From positions 159,395,361-159,459,360 of the forward strand of contig NC_133122.1 of the NCBI RefSeq assembly GCF_033568475.1: a DNA stretch of 64,000 nucleotides, read 5' to 3'. Under the pieces are notes generated by a model. It saw nothing but the letters and a program-made list of their open reading frames with translations, made no database searches and was not told the DNA's origin. Both the position numbers and the translations under genes were made by a program. This DNA comes from Henckelia pumila (Eukaryota > Streptophyta > Magnoliopsida > Lamiales > Gesneriaceae). Position 1 is the first letter of the stretch, and the number at the start of each line of letters is the position of its first letter. Shown one piece after another: positions 32,151 to 42,809 of the stretch.

Positions 32151-35070
32151 GCCTTTCTGGACAAAACTTCTAAAAGAAAATCAGCAACTTTCCCTAAATA
32201 TTAATTCTCAGAACTCCCCCTGAGTTTAAACTTCTCAAATCAGTTCTCCCCCTGAATTTGATCTTTCAATTCTGAGTGTTGTCAAGAATGTTGGCAACAC
32301 CTGCACACAACACTTGGCAAGATCAGAAAATACTTAATACATTTTCAGAAGTGAATCACAAAACACATTTAATCAATTCAGCACACATCACAACTCTCTT
32401 GAATATCAATTCTCTCCCTGAAGACGAAAATACATTCTCCCCCTTAGTCAAAGCTTGGATGTTGTCGAGGATGTTCCCAACATCTCCTCACAACAATTAA
32501 GTCAGAGCAGAAAAAACTTAGAACAAATCAGAGAGTCATAATCAAACAAGCTAACAATTGATTAGAACCAGATCAGAGCAAAAATATAAAGACAAATCAG
32601 AGCAGAGCAAAATAAACAACAAAAAATCAAACTTAATGCTCTGTGATGATCTATCATTTGCTTCGCCAGAACTAGCTTCTTCTCCTTCAAAACTAGAGTC
32701 ACTATCTTCTCCATCAGAGCTAGAGCCACCAGATTCAAAATCTTCTCCCCTTTTTTGTCCAGAAAAGGTACCTACACCAAGAAAAATTCGATATTAAGAC
32801 ATAAGAGATTCATAGTAAGCAATGTCTTATTTGGCTTGTAAAATCTTCTGTTCAACGTGCAGCATCTGGGATTGAATAAAGATAGAATCCCGTTGTTGAA
32901 GTAGGAGGAACAAATATGGCAGTGGCAGGGGAGGTGTTGGCAACATCTTCCACAGCATCTGCAGCAGCACCTGTTTCTGACCAAGGTAGGTCCAATTTCA
33001 TGTTACCTCTAAGTAATGCTGGTGCAAGATTCAATACCTCAACAACAACAGATAAAGGATCATCATCATGGTTTTCAAAATATTGAGATACTAGCACAGC
33101 AAATATTAAATAAGGAAACATGAGCATGTAAGATACCAACCCACAGTTTGCATATTGCATAACTGTAGTAAAACACAAGCTTTCCAAAGTTCAAAGCTGC
33201 TCCAGTTCCTACAACAAATATCACACCAGTTTGTTGTTTGGTGACAAACATGAAATTTGTGGACGGAGTCCAAGTCTTGATTGCAGTCTTGTAAAGAACA
33301 TAAGCTATCTTATAAGAGCAGGCTGCACATCTTTTTCCACCTAGGGTGAGTTAAAGAATCCATTAATCACAGTAGGACTAAACTCGAAAATATGAACCCT
33401 CACATGAATTTTTCCAAATTTTGCGAAAGAGGGTTCGACACAGCTTTAGTCAAATTTCAGTATAATTTCAAGACCATAAGTCTAAAGTAAAGAGTAGCAT
33501 ATATCACAGTAGCGAACATATTTCTGAGTTGGAAAATTTTTACCAGACTTTGTGCGCCATATGCTTTCAAATCAATGGTGTGGTCCTCAAAGAAGTCACA
33601 ATTGGCATACTGTTGCCAATCGTTTGCAGCATTCTCAGAAAAAAAAGAGGAATATGATTGGCTTACTCGGTATTTTTCATCTAAGGTGTTGTCCAGGGTG
33701 TCAGCAACACCTGCAAAAACATCTTTCGCAGAAACAGCAACACCAGCTTCCTACAGAAAGGTGTAATAACAGTGACAGTAGCCAGCAAATTCCGAATTCT
33801 GAAAAATTCTACAATATTCAAATACTCCTCATCTAAGATGTCAGCAAGAATGTCAGCAGCATCTGATGAAACATCAGTTTCTGAGGAAGATTCCTCAGAG
33901 CCTTCATCAGAGAATGCAAGGGATGGATCATCAGCAGTAAAAATGACCATCAAAGATGAATCAACAACAGTAACAATGACCATCAAATATCTAAAAAAAA
34001 AATCATCCTCTAAGATGTTGTCAGATGTGTTGTCAACATCTGGCTCAACATCTTCTTTGTAGCCCATCTCTGTTTCAAAATCAGTGAATCAAAATTCTTT
34101 CCATAAAATATTCTGATGATAAGATCAAATCTAAACACAAACCCTTCACCTCTTAACACTCGGTCGCAGTTAATGTTCCCTAACAGTAACAATTGTCAAC
34201 GTTAAAATGGAGTTTGAAATCATTATAGCAACAAATTTCCAAATTAAGGCAATAACTCAAGCCAATTGATTTTCACAAGATTTCCATAAAGAAACTCCAC
34301 ATCGAAATAAACTCCACTAAAAATACTTTCAATCACAAATCAATTCGAAATATTAGTGGATTGGGAAAATCACTAAATTTTGCTTATTTCGAACATCAAA
34401 CTTCTCAGCAAGATATATTCACCATAAAATAAATATGCATGTCTTAATTATGTCTAAAAACAGAGTGTAACAATGCAATAAAATGCAATCACATGCAAAA
34501 TAATATGTTGACAAGTGAGGTGTTATCTACGATGTTGGCAACATCTTCCAGCAGCACTTCAGGATTCTCAAAAACTTTGATTTCCAGACATTCATAAAAT
34601 TCTTATTACAGAAGTGGTAGCCTGCACACTAAAGGAACGATCTTCAACGGACCCCTTTAGGTAGCTTTTTCCATTTGCTTCTGATTTTCAATCAAATTTG
34701 ATGATTGAATTTATTATGGTGAACCTTTTTTTTTTTTTTTTTGTTATTTTGAGTTTCTGAATTTGCGAAATCACTTTTCACTTGGGACAGGATCATGGAA
34801 TACACGAACATCCCTCCACTAATTCGTGATTTAGTCAGAACTCTTCTTCAATTAAATCTCATTAAACTGTAAAATAATTTGCAAAGAATCCTGAGTGAAA
34901 ACTGGTCAATGATTACAAAGTATCAAACACTTCACAAAACAGAGTGTATGCATGAATGCAACATGCCTAATGATCCTAAAGATGCACATGCATGAAAAGG
35001 TGTTGTCGCAGGGTGTCGGCAACACTCCAGACAACATCTCAGTTCTATCTATAATGCACACAAACTGAGA
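32137..35070 (-). other. copia-2 3' region (position of the SIRE env-like ORF), no intact ORF
   Basis: Between RNase H and the 3' LTR. The minus-strand frame 34067-33681 encodes an acidic Ser/Glu-rich stretch (DEGSEESSSETDVSS). Frame 33187-32852 has a hydrophobic start (CGLVSYMLMFPYLIFAVLV). Neither resembles a family I can name. SIRE elements carry an env-like ORF here, so these may be its remains. The region holds most of the dyad arrays and a T-tract near 34727. Confidence 0.5.
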
Positions 35071-35740
35071 GACTTAGACTGGAAAATCTCTCGAAATCCA
35101 ATGCTTTGGTGAAAATATCAGCTAATTGGTTATCCGTTCTAATAAACTCAATATAGATCATGTCTTTCTCGACCAAATCTCTAATGAAGTGATGTCAAAT
35201 GTCTATGTGTTTGGTTCGAGAGTTTTGTACTGGATTTTTGCATATATCAATAACACTTGAATTATCACAGTACACATTCAACTAAGCATGATATCTAGCC
35301 CAGTAGCACAAATAAATAAGATACTTCCAATTATGTTTCTGTAGAGGGTGTTGTCAACACCTTCGACAACATCTTCCCTCGATAGTTTTTCACTTGACCT
35401 CATTGGTGTACGCATGTGTTTACAATTTTCATTCAAATACTTTTTCATAAGATTTCTAGCATACTGTATTTGACACACAAAAATTCCATTATGCATTTGT
35501 TTCACTTGCAACCCCAAGAAATAATTCAATTCACCAACCATACTCATCTCAAAAGTAGACAACATGCACTTCACAAATTCATCAACAAGTTTTTCACAAG
35601 AAGCACAAAAGATTATGTCATCCATATAAACTTGGCAAATAAGAATATTACCTTGAGACTTTTGCACAAACAATGTCTAATCAATCTCACCTCTTTTGAA
35701 TCCAAGATTGAGCAAGTATTTGATTAATCTTCCATACCAT
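35070..35740 (-). pseudogene. copia-2 reverse transcriptase and RNase H fragments
   Basis: RT part 35673-35278 has the catalytic YMDDIIF, LNYFLGLQVKQ and YRNIIGSILFICATGLDI. RNase H continues at 35280-35070 as VYCDNSSVIDICKNPVQNSR, then [20 protein letters not shown]. The middle of RNase H (the usual SSTEAEY region) is missing at the junction near 35278. A dyad array is embedded in frame and read as DVVEGVDNTL. Confidence 0.85.
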
Positions 35741-36203
35741 GCACATGGTGCTTGCTACAATCCATACAGTGCCAACTTTTTTGGGTTCACTGTTTGACAC
35801 AAAACATGAAAATCTTACCGGTGAAAACGTGGAGCTCATGCAAATTAGTCCAGCCATATTTTGATAATCCACATTTTTTTTCCTTCGGGTTTGCATATCT
35901 CCATGCACATCTTCAATGACTTCACTGTGTTCATCCTCATTTTCAACAGTGGATTGTTCAAATTTTTGTTTCTGTAGATTCTGTAGGAGGTGTTGTCGCA
36001 GGTGTTGTGACACCTTGGACAACATCTAATTTCCAGAATTTTCAAGCAGATCATAAACTTCATCTTCAACAGTTTTTTTCTTTAGATCTGCAAAGTCATC
36101 AAAAACAACATTAATAGACTTGAAAAATTGTTCGAGTTCTTAAGTTAAACATCATGTAATCTTGAATATCCGAAGAATAACCTAAGAACAAACCCTTGTC
36201 ACT

Positions 36204-36847
36204 TTAATCATGAAACTTTGCAAAATGATCAATATAATTCAAAACGTAACATACACAGCCAAAAACATGAAAGTACTTAAGGTTCGGCCTCTTTCCCATG
36301 AGAGTTTCATAAGTCATAGTAGAACCATTTCTCAAATATACTCTATTTGAAATGTGACGTGCTGTGATTAAGGATTCTGCCCAAAAATGTTTTGAGATAT
36401 TTTCAGAACTTAACATCACTCTAGCCATCTCTTGCAAAGTTATATTCTTCTTTTCAACAAATTCATTCTGTTGTGGGGTTTTGAGAGCAAAACTTCATGA
36501 TAAATACCTTTCTTACCACATAAATTCTCAAAATAAAAGTTTTCGAACTCCTTACCATGATCAATGAGAATTCTGGTCACCTTCAAGTTGTGAAGATTAA
36601 CAGTCCTTGTGAGCAATTTCTTAAAAACATCAAATATATCTGATTTTTCTCTCACAAATCTTACCAAAGTATATAGTGAAAAATCATCTACACAAACAAC
36701 AGAATATTTGTTACCTCCACAGCTTTCCACATCCATTGGACCCATCGAGTCCATATGTACAAGCTGAAGACAGAGTGTTATTTCAGATGTTGACAACATC
36801 TGGTGTGACACCCTGACCTGCTTCTTTTCGACATGCCTCACAAACAA
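36204..36847 (-). pseudogene. copia-2 integrase
   Basis: Core frame 36847-36440: LVHMDSMGPMDVESCGGNKY and VVCVDDFSLYTLVRFVREK, then ILIDHGKEFEN. 36437-36204 continues with RVMLSSENISKHFWAESLIT and LMGKRPNLKYFHVFGC. The frame breaks near 36440. Dyad array at 36774 lies in the linker before the core. Confidence 0.85.
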
Positions 36848-37726
36848 TTGGAATTCCAGATTTCAGATTAGACATACCTCTAACAGCATCAAACTTACTT
36901 AAGTTCTTCAAATTCTTGAAGTTTGCATGTCTCAACTTTTGATGCCATAGGTTAAATTCATCCACCTTTGAATGTCTACATGTCATCTTCTCTCCAAGTT
37001 GATAGAAATTATCAAACGATCTCGTACCTGTCATCAAACACATGTCAGAGCTATCAAAAACTTTGCATAATTTCTTATCAAATTGCACATGCAAGTTGTC
37101 ATCACAAAGCTGGCTAATGCTTATTAAATTTGCAGTTAGTCCTTCAACATGTAGCACGTTGCGAAGTTTAGGGAGCCCATCAACATTCAGCGTGCCTTTT
37201 CCTGCAATATTTCCCTTTGAACCTCCTTCATAAGTCACTTTTCCACTCTTTTGTTCAACATAATCTGTGAGAAACTTTCTAGAACCTGTCATATGATGTG
37301 AGCTATCGCTATCAAAGTACCAAGCACCTGAAACATTAGTCCTCAAAGCAGTATAAATCATATGACATTGAATATCAGCTTTTGGTACCCAAACCTGTCT
37401 TACAGTAGATCTGTTTCTGAAGATGTTGTGGAAAGGTGTTGGCAACACCTTAGGCAACACCTTCGGTGCAGATCTATATTTGTAGTCTTCCTGCAGCTTA
37501 AAACAGTATGGTTTGATATGACCAGGTCTATGACAGTAATGACAAACATACTTACCTTTCCTTCTGGGCTTTACATGAGCAGTAGGTTGTGGCTTTGGTT
37601 TTGGAGGATCGGTTGATGTGACCTTTTTGGTTGATCTTTCTGAACAGCTACTTTCCTTGACAAACACCGGCCCTTTTGAGCATTCACCAATCTCAAATTT
37701 ACTGTTCTCAAAACCTAGTCCAGCCT
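36783..37726 (-). pseudogene. copia-2 second zinc knuckle, protease and GAG-pre-integrase
   Basis: CCHC knuckle CHYCHRPGHIKPYC, a lysine/proline linker, protease region WYFDSDSSHHMTG (usually DSG, here DSD, so probably inactive), and FNLWHQKLRHANFKNLKNL of the pre-integrase domain. A dyad array is read in frame as KVLPKVLPTPFHNIF. The frame runs into Athila LTR sequence at 37727, so the extra N-terminal residues of the ORF are not part of it. Confidence 0.85.
37722..37726. repeat. Target-site duplication of the Athila element, left
   Basis: AGCCT, identical to 49589-49593. Confidence 0.92.
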
Positions 37727-39069
37727 TGTTGCGTGTTTTTCGCTCGCAAGCGCACGATGTCAAGTTATAATACAGGAATTTAAGTCCAGATCGTTCCCAC
37801 GGAGAATGAATAAATGATATTATATCAAATATTTGCAACTAATATAATCCTAATCCTATGTAGAGCTACGAAGTTGATTTGATTTTTATAAAACTAAAAT
37901 TTTCAAGAAACAAAACTAAATAACTACGAGTTCACGAGAAAAAATTCAATAAGTGATGAATGCTAGAGGTTCGACTTCACTTGACTGTACACCACAATTT
38001 ATTTCTAATGATTGTTCAATTATAAAATCTTCTAGTTTATTAGCCAAGAATCCCTATTATTTTCTACTACCTCTCTCGAGTGTCAAGCAGAAATTCGTAT
38101 TCAATAACAAACTCAATATCTCTATCAAAGTTCAATTATTAAATCCGTTAAATAGCACAAGAATTCTTATAACAACTTCTATGGAGTTATATGCCTCTCG
38201 AACAGTATAAACACCAAAGATGTATTTTCCTATGTCGTATTCAAAATCTCCTCTCTCGAGTGATGGATTCTAAATAAAATATCATTCAATCTATGGCCAG
38301 TAAATTGAAAGCATTAAGATCAGGAAAACACACATAAACTGTGTGAAGAAATTTAAATATATAAATCAAAATATGTCAATCATGGGTTCCAGTCAAGATC
38401 CGTCTACCTCTAGACTAAGAAATTAGTTCATAACGCAATTCAAAATCAAATAACTCATGTTTTTCCAACAATCCATAAACTAAGAAAAATAGAGTTCAAA
38501 GAGAAACTAGAACGAATTAGAATGAAGCTTCTCCGTCGCCGGATGCCACCGTCTTCCGTCTTCGTACCGAATTCTCAAGCTCTTGTGCACTTCCAATCGC
38601 TCAATAGCCGTCTTCTGCTCTGAAAATTCTCTCTAACCCTCGTATCCCTCAGAATCAGCCTTAAAATCCTTTTTTAAACTCGATCAAAAACTTTCCAAAT
38701 TTTAGGATTGCGCAGCGCTGGAGCGCTAGTCATTGGCGCTGGAGCGCCCGTCCAATTTCCTCAACAGCGCTGGAGCGCTGGTTTGATAGCGCTGGAGCGC
38801 TATTTCTTCGACTTTTCACACTTCGAAAAGCTCCGTGTAGCGCTGGAGCGCTTGGCTTGTAGCGCTGGGGCGCTAGTCTGGGCAATTTTATTTCTTTTTT
38901 TTCAACTCTTTTTTCACCTCCTTTTCACTTCTTTTGGCCGATTAAAATGAATAACACTGAAATTCCTGCAAACAACACAAACAACAAGGAAAATGCATAA
39001 TATCGCTCAAAACACAACAAAAGCCAAGCTAAATCATATAAAATATAAGTGCATAAATTGCACTAATCA
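37727..39069 (-). repeat. 3' LTR of Athila
   Basis: TG...CA ends. Contains three pairs of AGCGCTGGAGCGCT-type palindromes at 38714-38876. The opposite-orientation solo LTR at 8548 is a relative. Confidence 0.95.
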
Positions 39070-39080
39070 AATCCCCCCAA
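39070..39080 (-). other. Polypurine tract of Athila
   Basis: Minus strand TTGGGGGGATT immediately before the 3' LTR. Confidence 0.85.
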
Positions 39081-40411
39081 ACTTGAACTTTTGCTAGTCT
39101 CGAGCAAAACAAAACAACACAAACAAAATACTAAGACGCACAGGGAACTAAAAACACACAAGAAAACAGTAAAACTTATTAACCCAACTGGCCTCAGATG
39201 TTCAACAATTAATCCATGTGTAGCTAATTTTCTCAAGAGTTCTCGTGTGTGTGTGATTAGCCAATCTTGTCTACCCACCTAACTTTCGGTCAAATCATGC
39301 AATCAGTAAGCCTCAAAGAGTCATTAACCCTGCTCTCTAGTTTCAACACACTCTCCACCAAGTTCAACCGTTACTCCCAAAGATCAACAGGACTTATCAG
39401 GGAGTTCTTTTAGGCAAGCACTTTTTATAGCAGAGAAGTATCCATAGTCAATGTAAGCATATAAGATTCAAGCAAAGAGAATTGGATATTTATAATTTTC
39501 TGCGGTATTGAGTAGGCTAGGTTTATCAGTTGCAGGGCATTGTCAGATATTTGTCTGACTCCTCTACTCCATACATTCTACATCTTTTTGCATTTTCTTT
39601 GGACTCAAATTTCAGTCCATTTTCAATGCCTCCCCTCACCTTACTTTCTCCATCTTTTTCTATCTTTTCTTTTTCATCCAATTGGATTTTTTTTTTTTTT
39701 TTTTCGCAAGGCTACAAATGAAAGACTAACAAATCAAAGGCTTGCAGACTCAAAAACAAAGTTGCCTAAATCATTTCTCTGTTTGTAAAAATCTACCTCA
39801 GTTTCGAGTATGTATCACCAAAGTTAAGAATCAAATCAGCTAATCTTCTCACAAATCCACACAATTTTCTCTACTTATCAGGAGTATCGACAGTCAAGGC
39901 TATAGTGCAGAAAAAGTGAGAACTCAAGATCCAATGTCGCCAACACTAGATTATATTTTCTTTTCTCTTTTTTTTTTTCTTCTTCATCGTCATAGGCCAT
40001 TTTTCTTTTTTCTTTTCTCATTTTCATATTTTTGTTTTTGTTTTCTCAAATAAACAACCACACCACCGAACAGAGACAACATTAAAATAAAACGAACAAC
40101 TGAACAATAAAACTGACACAAAACAAAACAAGCAAAAACATAATGCGAACGAGAACTAAAAACACAGATGCAGGAACTAGTGACTGATTCAGCATGAAAC
40201 AATAACTATCCAAATTTCATACTACGTTTCAACCCAACCACTTTCGCCAATCCAACAATTCAACAACCACATAAACATCAAACATTGTACATCCAAATCA
40301 CAACCAACATAACAGTTCAAGACCCCCCCAAACTTAGATTCGTGCATTGTCCCTAATGTACAATGAATCGATAAAAGAACAAGGGAAGACACGTACCTAT
40401 GGCGATGACCA
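39081..40411 (-). other. Athila 3' untranslated interior
   Basis: No sustained ORF. T-tracts near 39685 and 39968 and several pyrimidine-rich runs. CCCCCCAAACTT near 40323 repeats the polypurine-tract phrase of 39072, a possible second plus-strand primer site. Confidence 0.6.
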
Positions 40412-41485
40412 TCAGTGGTCATCGCCCATGTCATCATCCTGGGGTTGCCACGTAGGAGGTGGGGGAAACTGCGGATCCTCACTGGAGCCAGGAAAGCGCT
40501 GGGCTAGATTCGTCGTGAAATCCACCATATAATCCATGAAAATATCCGTCCGACGACAATGAAGGTCTAGCCGCTGCTCCACTCGCGTCAATCGCTCATC
40601 AAAATGCTCATACGCTCCAGTAAGTGGTAGTGGTGGTGGCTGGCTGCTACTCGTCGGGCGATCTCGAGGTGCGGCTGCTCGCGGAGGGGGTGGTATATTC
40701 TCTCGTGTAGTCCCAGTAATAGGTCCTTGAACCTTAAAAAGCTCTTCATCTGCACCCCATGTAACGCCAGCATGTGCACAAAGCGCGGTGATCAGAGCAG
40801 GGTGCGGCAATCCACCAGTCGTGGTGCCCTTTATCGCCGAAATAATGGAATCCTGAATGATGTTCCCCAAGTTCACCGTCTTTCCTGTGACAATACAGTA
40901 AGTCAGCACAGCCCGTTTTGCTGTCACCTCAGAAGTGTGGCCAGTGGGCAGCACACGAGCAGCTATAAAAAAAAACCAAGACCTCGCGTCTTGCTTCATT
41001 TTCCCGGAAGGAAAATGTACCACTGCTTCATTCTTCATCTTCCATTGTGCCCCTTCTTCACAAAGAGTGGCAATAATCTCATCATAGTCCACATCACTCG
41101 CCTTGAATGCCGAATACTCATCCTCATCTATAGATGGCATACCATAGAGGGTATTAATGGTGTGCCCATCAAATGCCACGCGCTTACCTCGCACTAGAAC
41201 ATGGAATTGCTCATGCTTACATTTTAGATTGGCATAAAATTCCAGGACCAAAGAAATCACAACATCACCGGGATGTAGGACAAAATTCGTCCATCTTCGC
41301 GCAACAGCTGCTTGTCGCACATCCCACAAAGGTAGAGGAGAATTAGGATCAAACCCTCTTTCTCTAACCATGCTCTTGCTCACCATGAGAGAATAATTCT
41401 TGGCGGCCTCTTCATCCCAAAACCGATGGGCATCGAAAGTACCAGACGAAGATGCACCCTGCTTTTGTTTCTTTCTCGGAGCCAT
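40412..41485 (-). CDS. Athila env-position ORF (putative plant transposon protein family)
   Basis: Intact 357-codon ORF. N-terminus basic (MAPRKKQKQG), then FWDEEAAKNYSLMVSKSMV, RERGFDP, VLEFYANLKCK, VLVRGKRVAFDGHTINTLYG. This is the pattern of a family common in plant genomes and annotated as putative plant transposon protein. The C-terminal third is proline-rich, then a coiled stretch (FDERLTRVEQRLDLHCRRTD) and an acidic tail. No signal peptide or clear membrane segment, so an envelope role is not supported. Lies downstream of pol in the same orientation, where Athila elements carry their third ORF. Probably expressed from a spliced or subgenomic transcript (inference). Confidence 0.75.
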   Translation of the reverse strand: MAPRKKQKQGASSSGTFDAHRFWDEEAAKNYSLMVSKSMVRERGFDPNSPLPLWDVRQAAVARRWTNFVLHPGDVVISLVLEFYANLKCKHEQFHVLVRGKRVAFDGHTINTLYGMPSIDEDEYSAFKASDVDYDEIIATLCEEGAQWKMKNEAVVHFPSGKMKQDARSWFFFIAARVLPTGHTSEVTAKRAVLTYCIVTGKTVNLGNIIQDSIISAIKGTTTGGLPHPALITALCAHAGVTWGADEELFKVQGPITGTTRENIPPPPRAAAPRDRPTSSSQPPPLPLTGAYEHFDERLTRVEQRLDLHCRRTDIFMDYMVDFTTNLAQRFPGSSEDPQFPPPPTWQPQDDDMGDDH

Positions 41486-42809
41486 TACAATAGTGCAATC
41501 TCAATTGAACCAAGCAATACTTCAACACAACAGTACACCACCGCCCACTATGCCGCTTAATCTCCAACCAATCGAAACAATTTACCACGCCGCACAACCA
41601 ACAATAACAAGTCTACCAACCCGATATAACCGCACAAATCGCAAAGCTTCAGCAGAACAACAATATCACATAAATTGGCCCTTCCAATTACAACTAAGCA
41701 AATATTATGCACCACCTAATGATCCACTACCAATCCATGTACGAATTTCTCACAACAATTTCGGATGATCAATTCTAAAAGCACCATAAACATGTAAATA
41801 AGACTCAGCACGGAGCCCTTCCAAAAGAAAAAATCGGCAGAATTTTTTTTTTTCAGCCCCAAAATGTTCAATTTACCTCGGCTGGTGTCGAGTCCGGCGG
41901 AATAGAGAAATTTTGACAAGATATAGAACAACTCGGCTTCGCCCCTCAATGAATTCGAAGCTCACTTCTTCGACAGAAATAATAGAAATCGACGCCCCTT
42001 TTTTTGAAATCCCTAGCGGCGAAAATATTGAAACCCGGATGACGAAAATTCGAACAAGATGCGAGGAAAGGATGAATTTGTGCGATGTATGGTGTAGCCG
42101 AGAGTTTCAGGTGGGAGTTTCTCTCGAATTGCAAGGGCAATTGCTTGGAGGCGGCGAACAAGGCTAGAAAATTTGAAGATTATGACTGAATGAATTCTGA
42201 GATCCCCTTTTATTTTTCAAAATTTTCGCGATAGCGCTGGAGTGCTATATAAGTGGCGCTGGAGCGCCCGTTCTTTTTCAGACACACCGCTGGAGCGCTA
42301 TATGCAGAGCGCTGGGGCGCTAAACTTTCGTCCTTGATGATACAGAACAGCGCTGGAGCGCTATATGCAGAGCGCTGGGGCGCGAAACGTTCGTCCTTGA
42401 TGATACAGAACAGCACTGGAGCGCTATATGGGGAGCGCTGGAGTGCTATATCTTCGACTTTGATGCTCACATACGAGCGCTGGAGCGCCGTAAAGATAGC
42501 GCTGGAGCGCGAAACTTTCGACTTTTCTAAAAAAAATCCAACGTAAGAACAGCGCTGGAGCGCTATATGGAGAGCGCTGGAGCGCTATATTCTCGAATTT
42601 CATACTCCAAAATGTGATTTTTGTGAAGAACAGAACCTGCAATAAAACTCCGAATTAGGACCAAAATTAGTAAAATAACTCAAATTTCAATAAAAGTAAC
42701 TAAAAAAAATAAAATAAAATAAAATAAAATTTAAAAAAAAATAAGAAATTTGGGTTGCCTCCCAAAGAGCGCTTGGTTTATCGTCGTCAGCCCGACTTTT
42801 CTGGAGTGT
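41486..42809 (-). other. Athila spacer between pol and the third ORF
   Basis: Non-coding. Contains the AGCGCT pair cluster (42232-42590). Near 42750 is the phrase TTGGGTTGCCTCCCAAAGAG shared with the non-autonomous element at 15775. Confidence 0.6.
42232..42590. repeat. Cluster of twelve AGCGCTGGAGCGCT-type palindromes in pairs
   Basis: Six pairs. Within a pair the two palindromes are 8-12 bases apart, often joined by ATATGCAGAG or ATATGGAGAG. Pairs are separated by about 30 bases containing CGAAACTTTCG-like words. The same motif occurs as three pairs in each LTR and in variant form in the solo LTR at 8548. Confidence 0.85.

Noticed and set aside
33681-34067. 128-codon minus-strand ORF in the copia-2 3' region as a gene
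   Set aside because: Low-complexity acidic segment broken by dyad arrays. At most a remnant of an env-like ORF, with no recognisable domain.
38708-38950. Open frames through the AGCGCT repeats (also at 42253-42546 and 49229-49480)
   Set aside because: They are open only because the palindromic repeat encodes a periodic peptide on both strands. They lie in LTR or spacer and match no family.
40727-41197. 156-codon plus-strand ORF
   Set aside because: Antisense shadow of the Athila third ORF on the minus strand.
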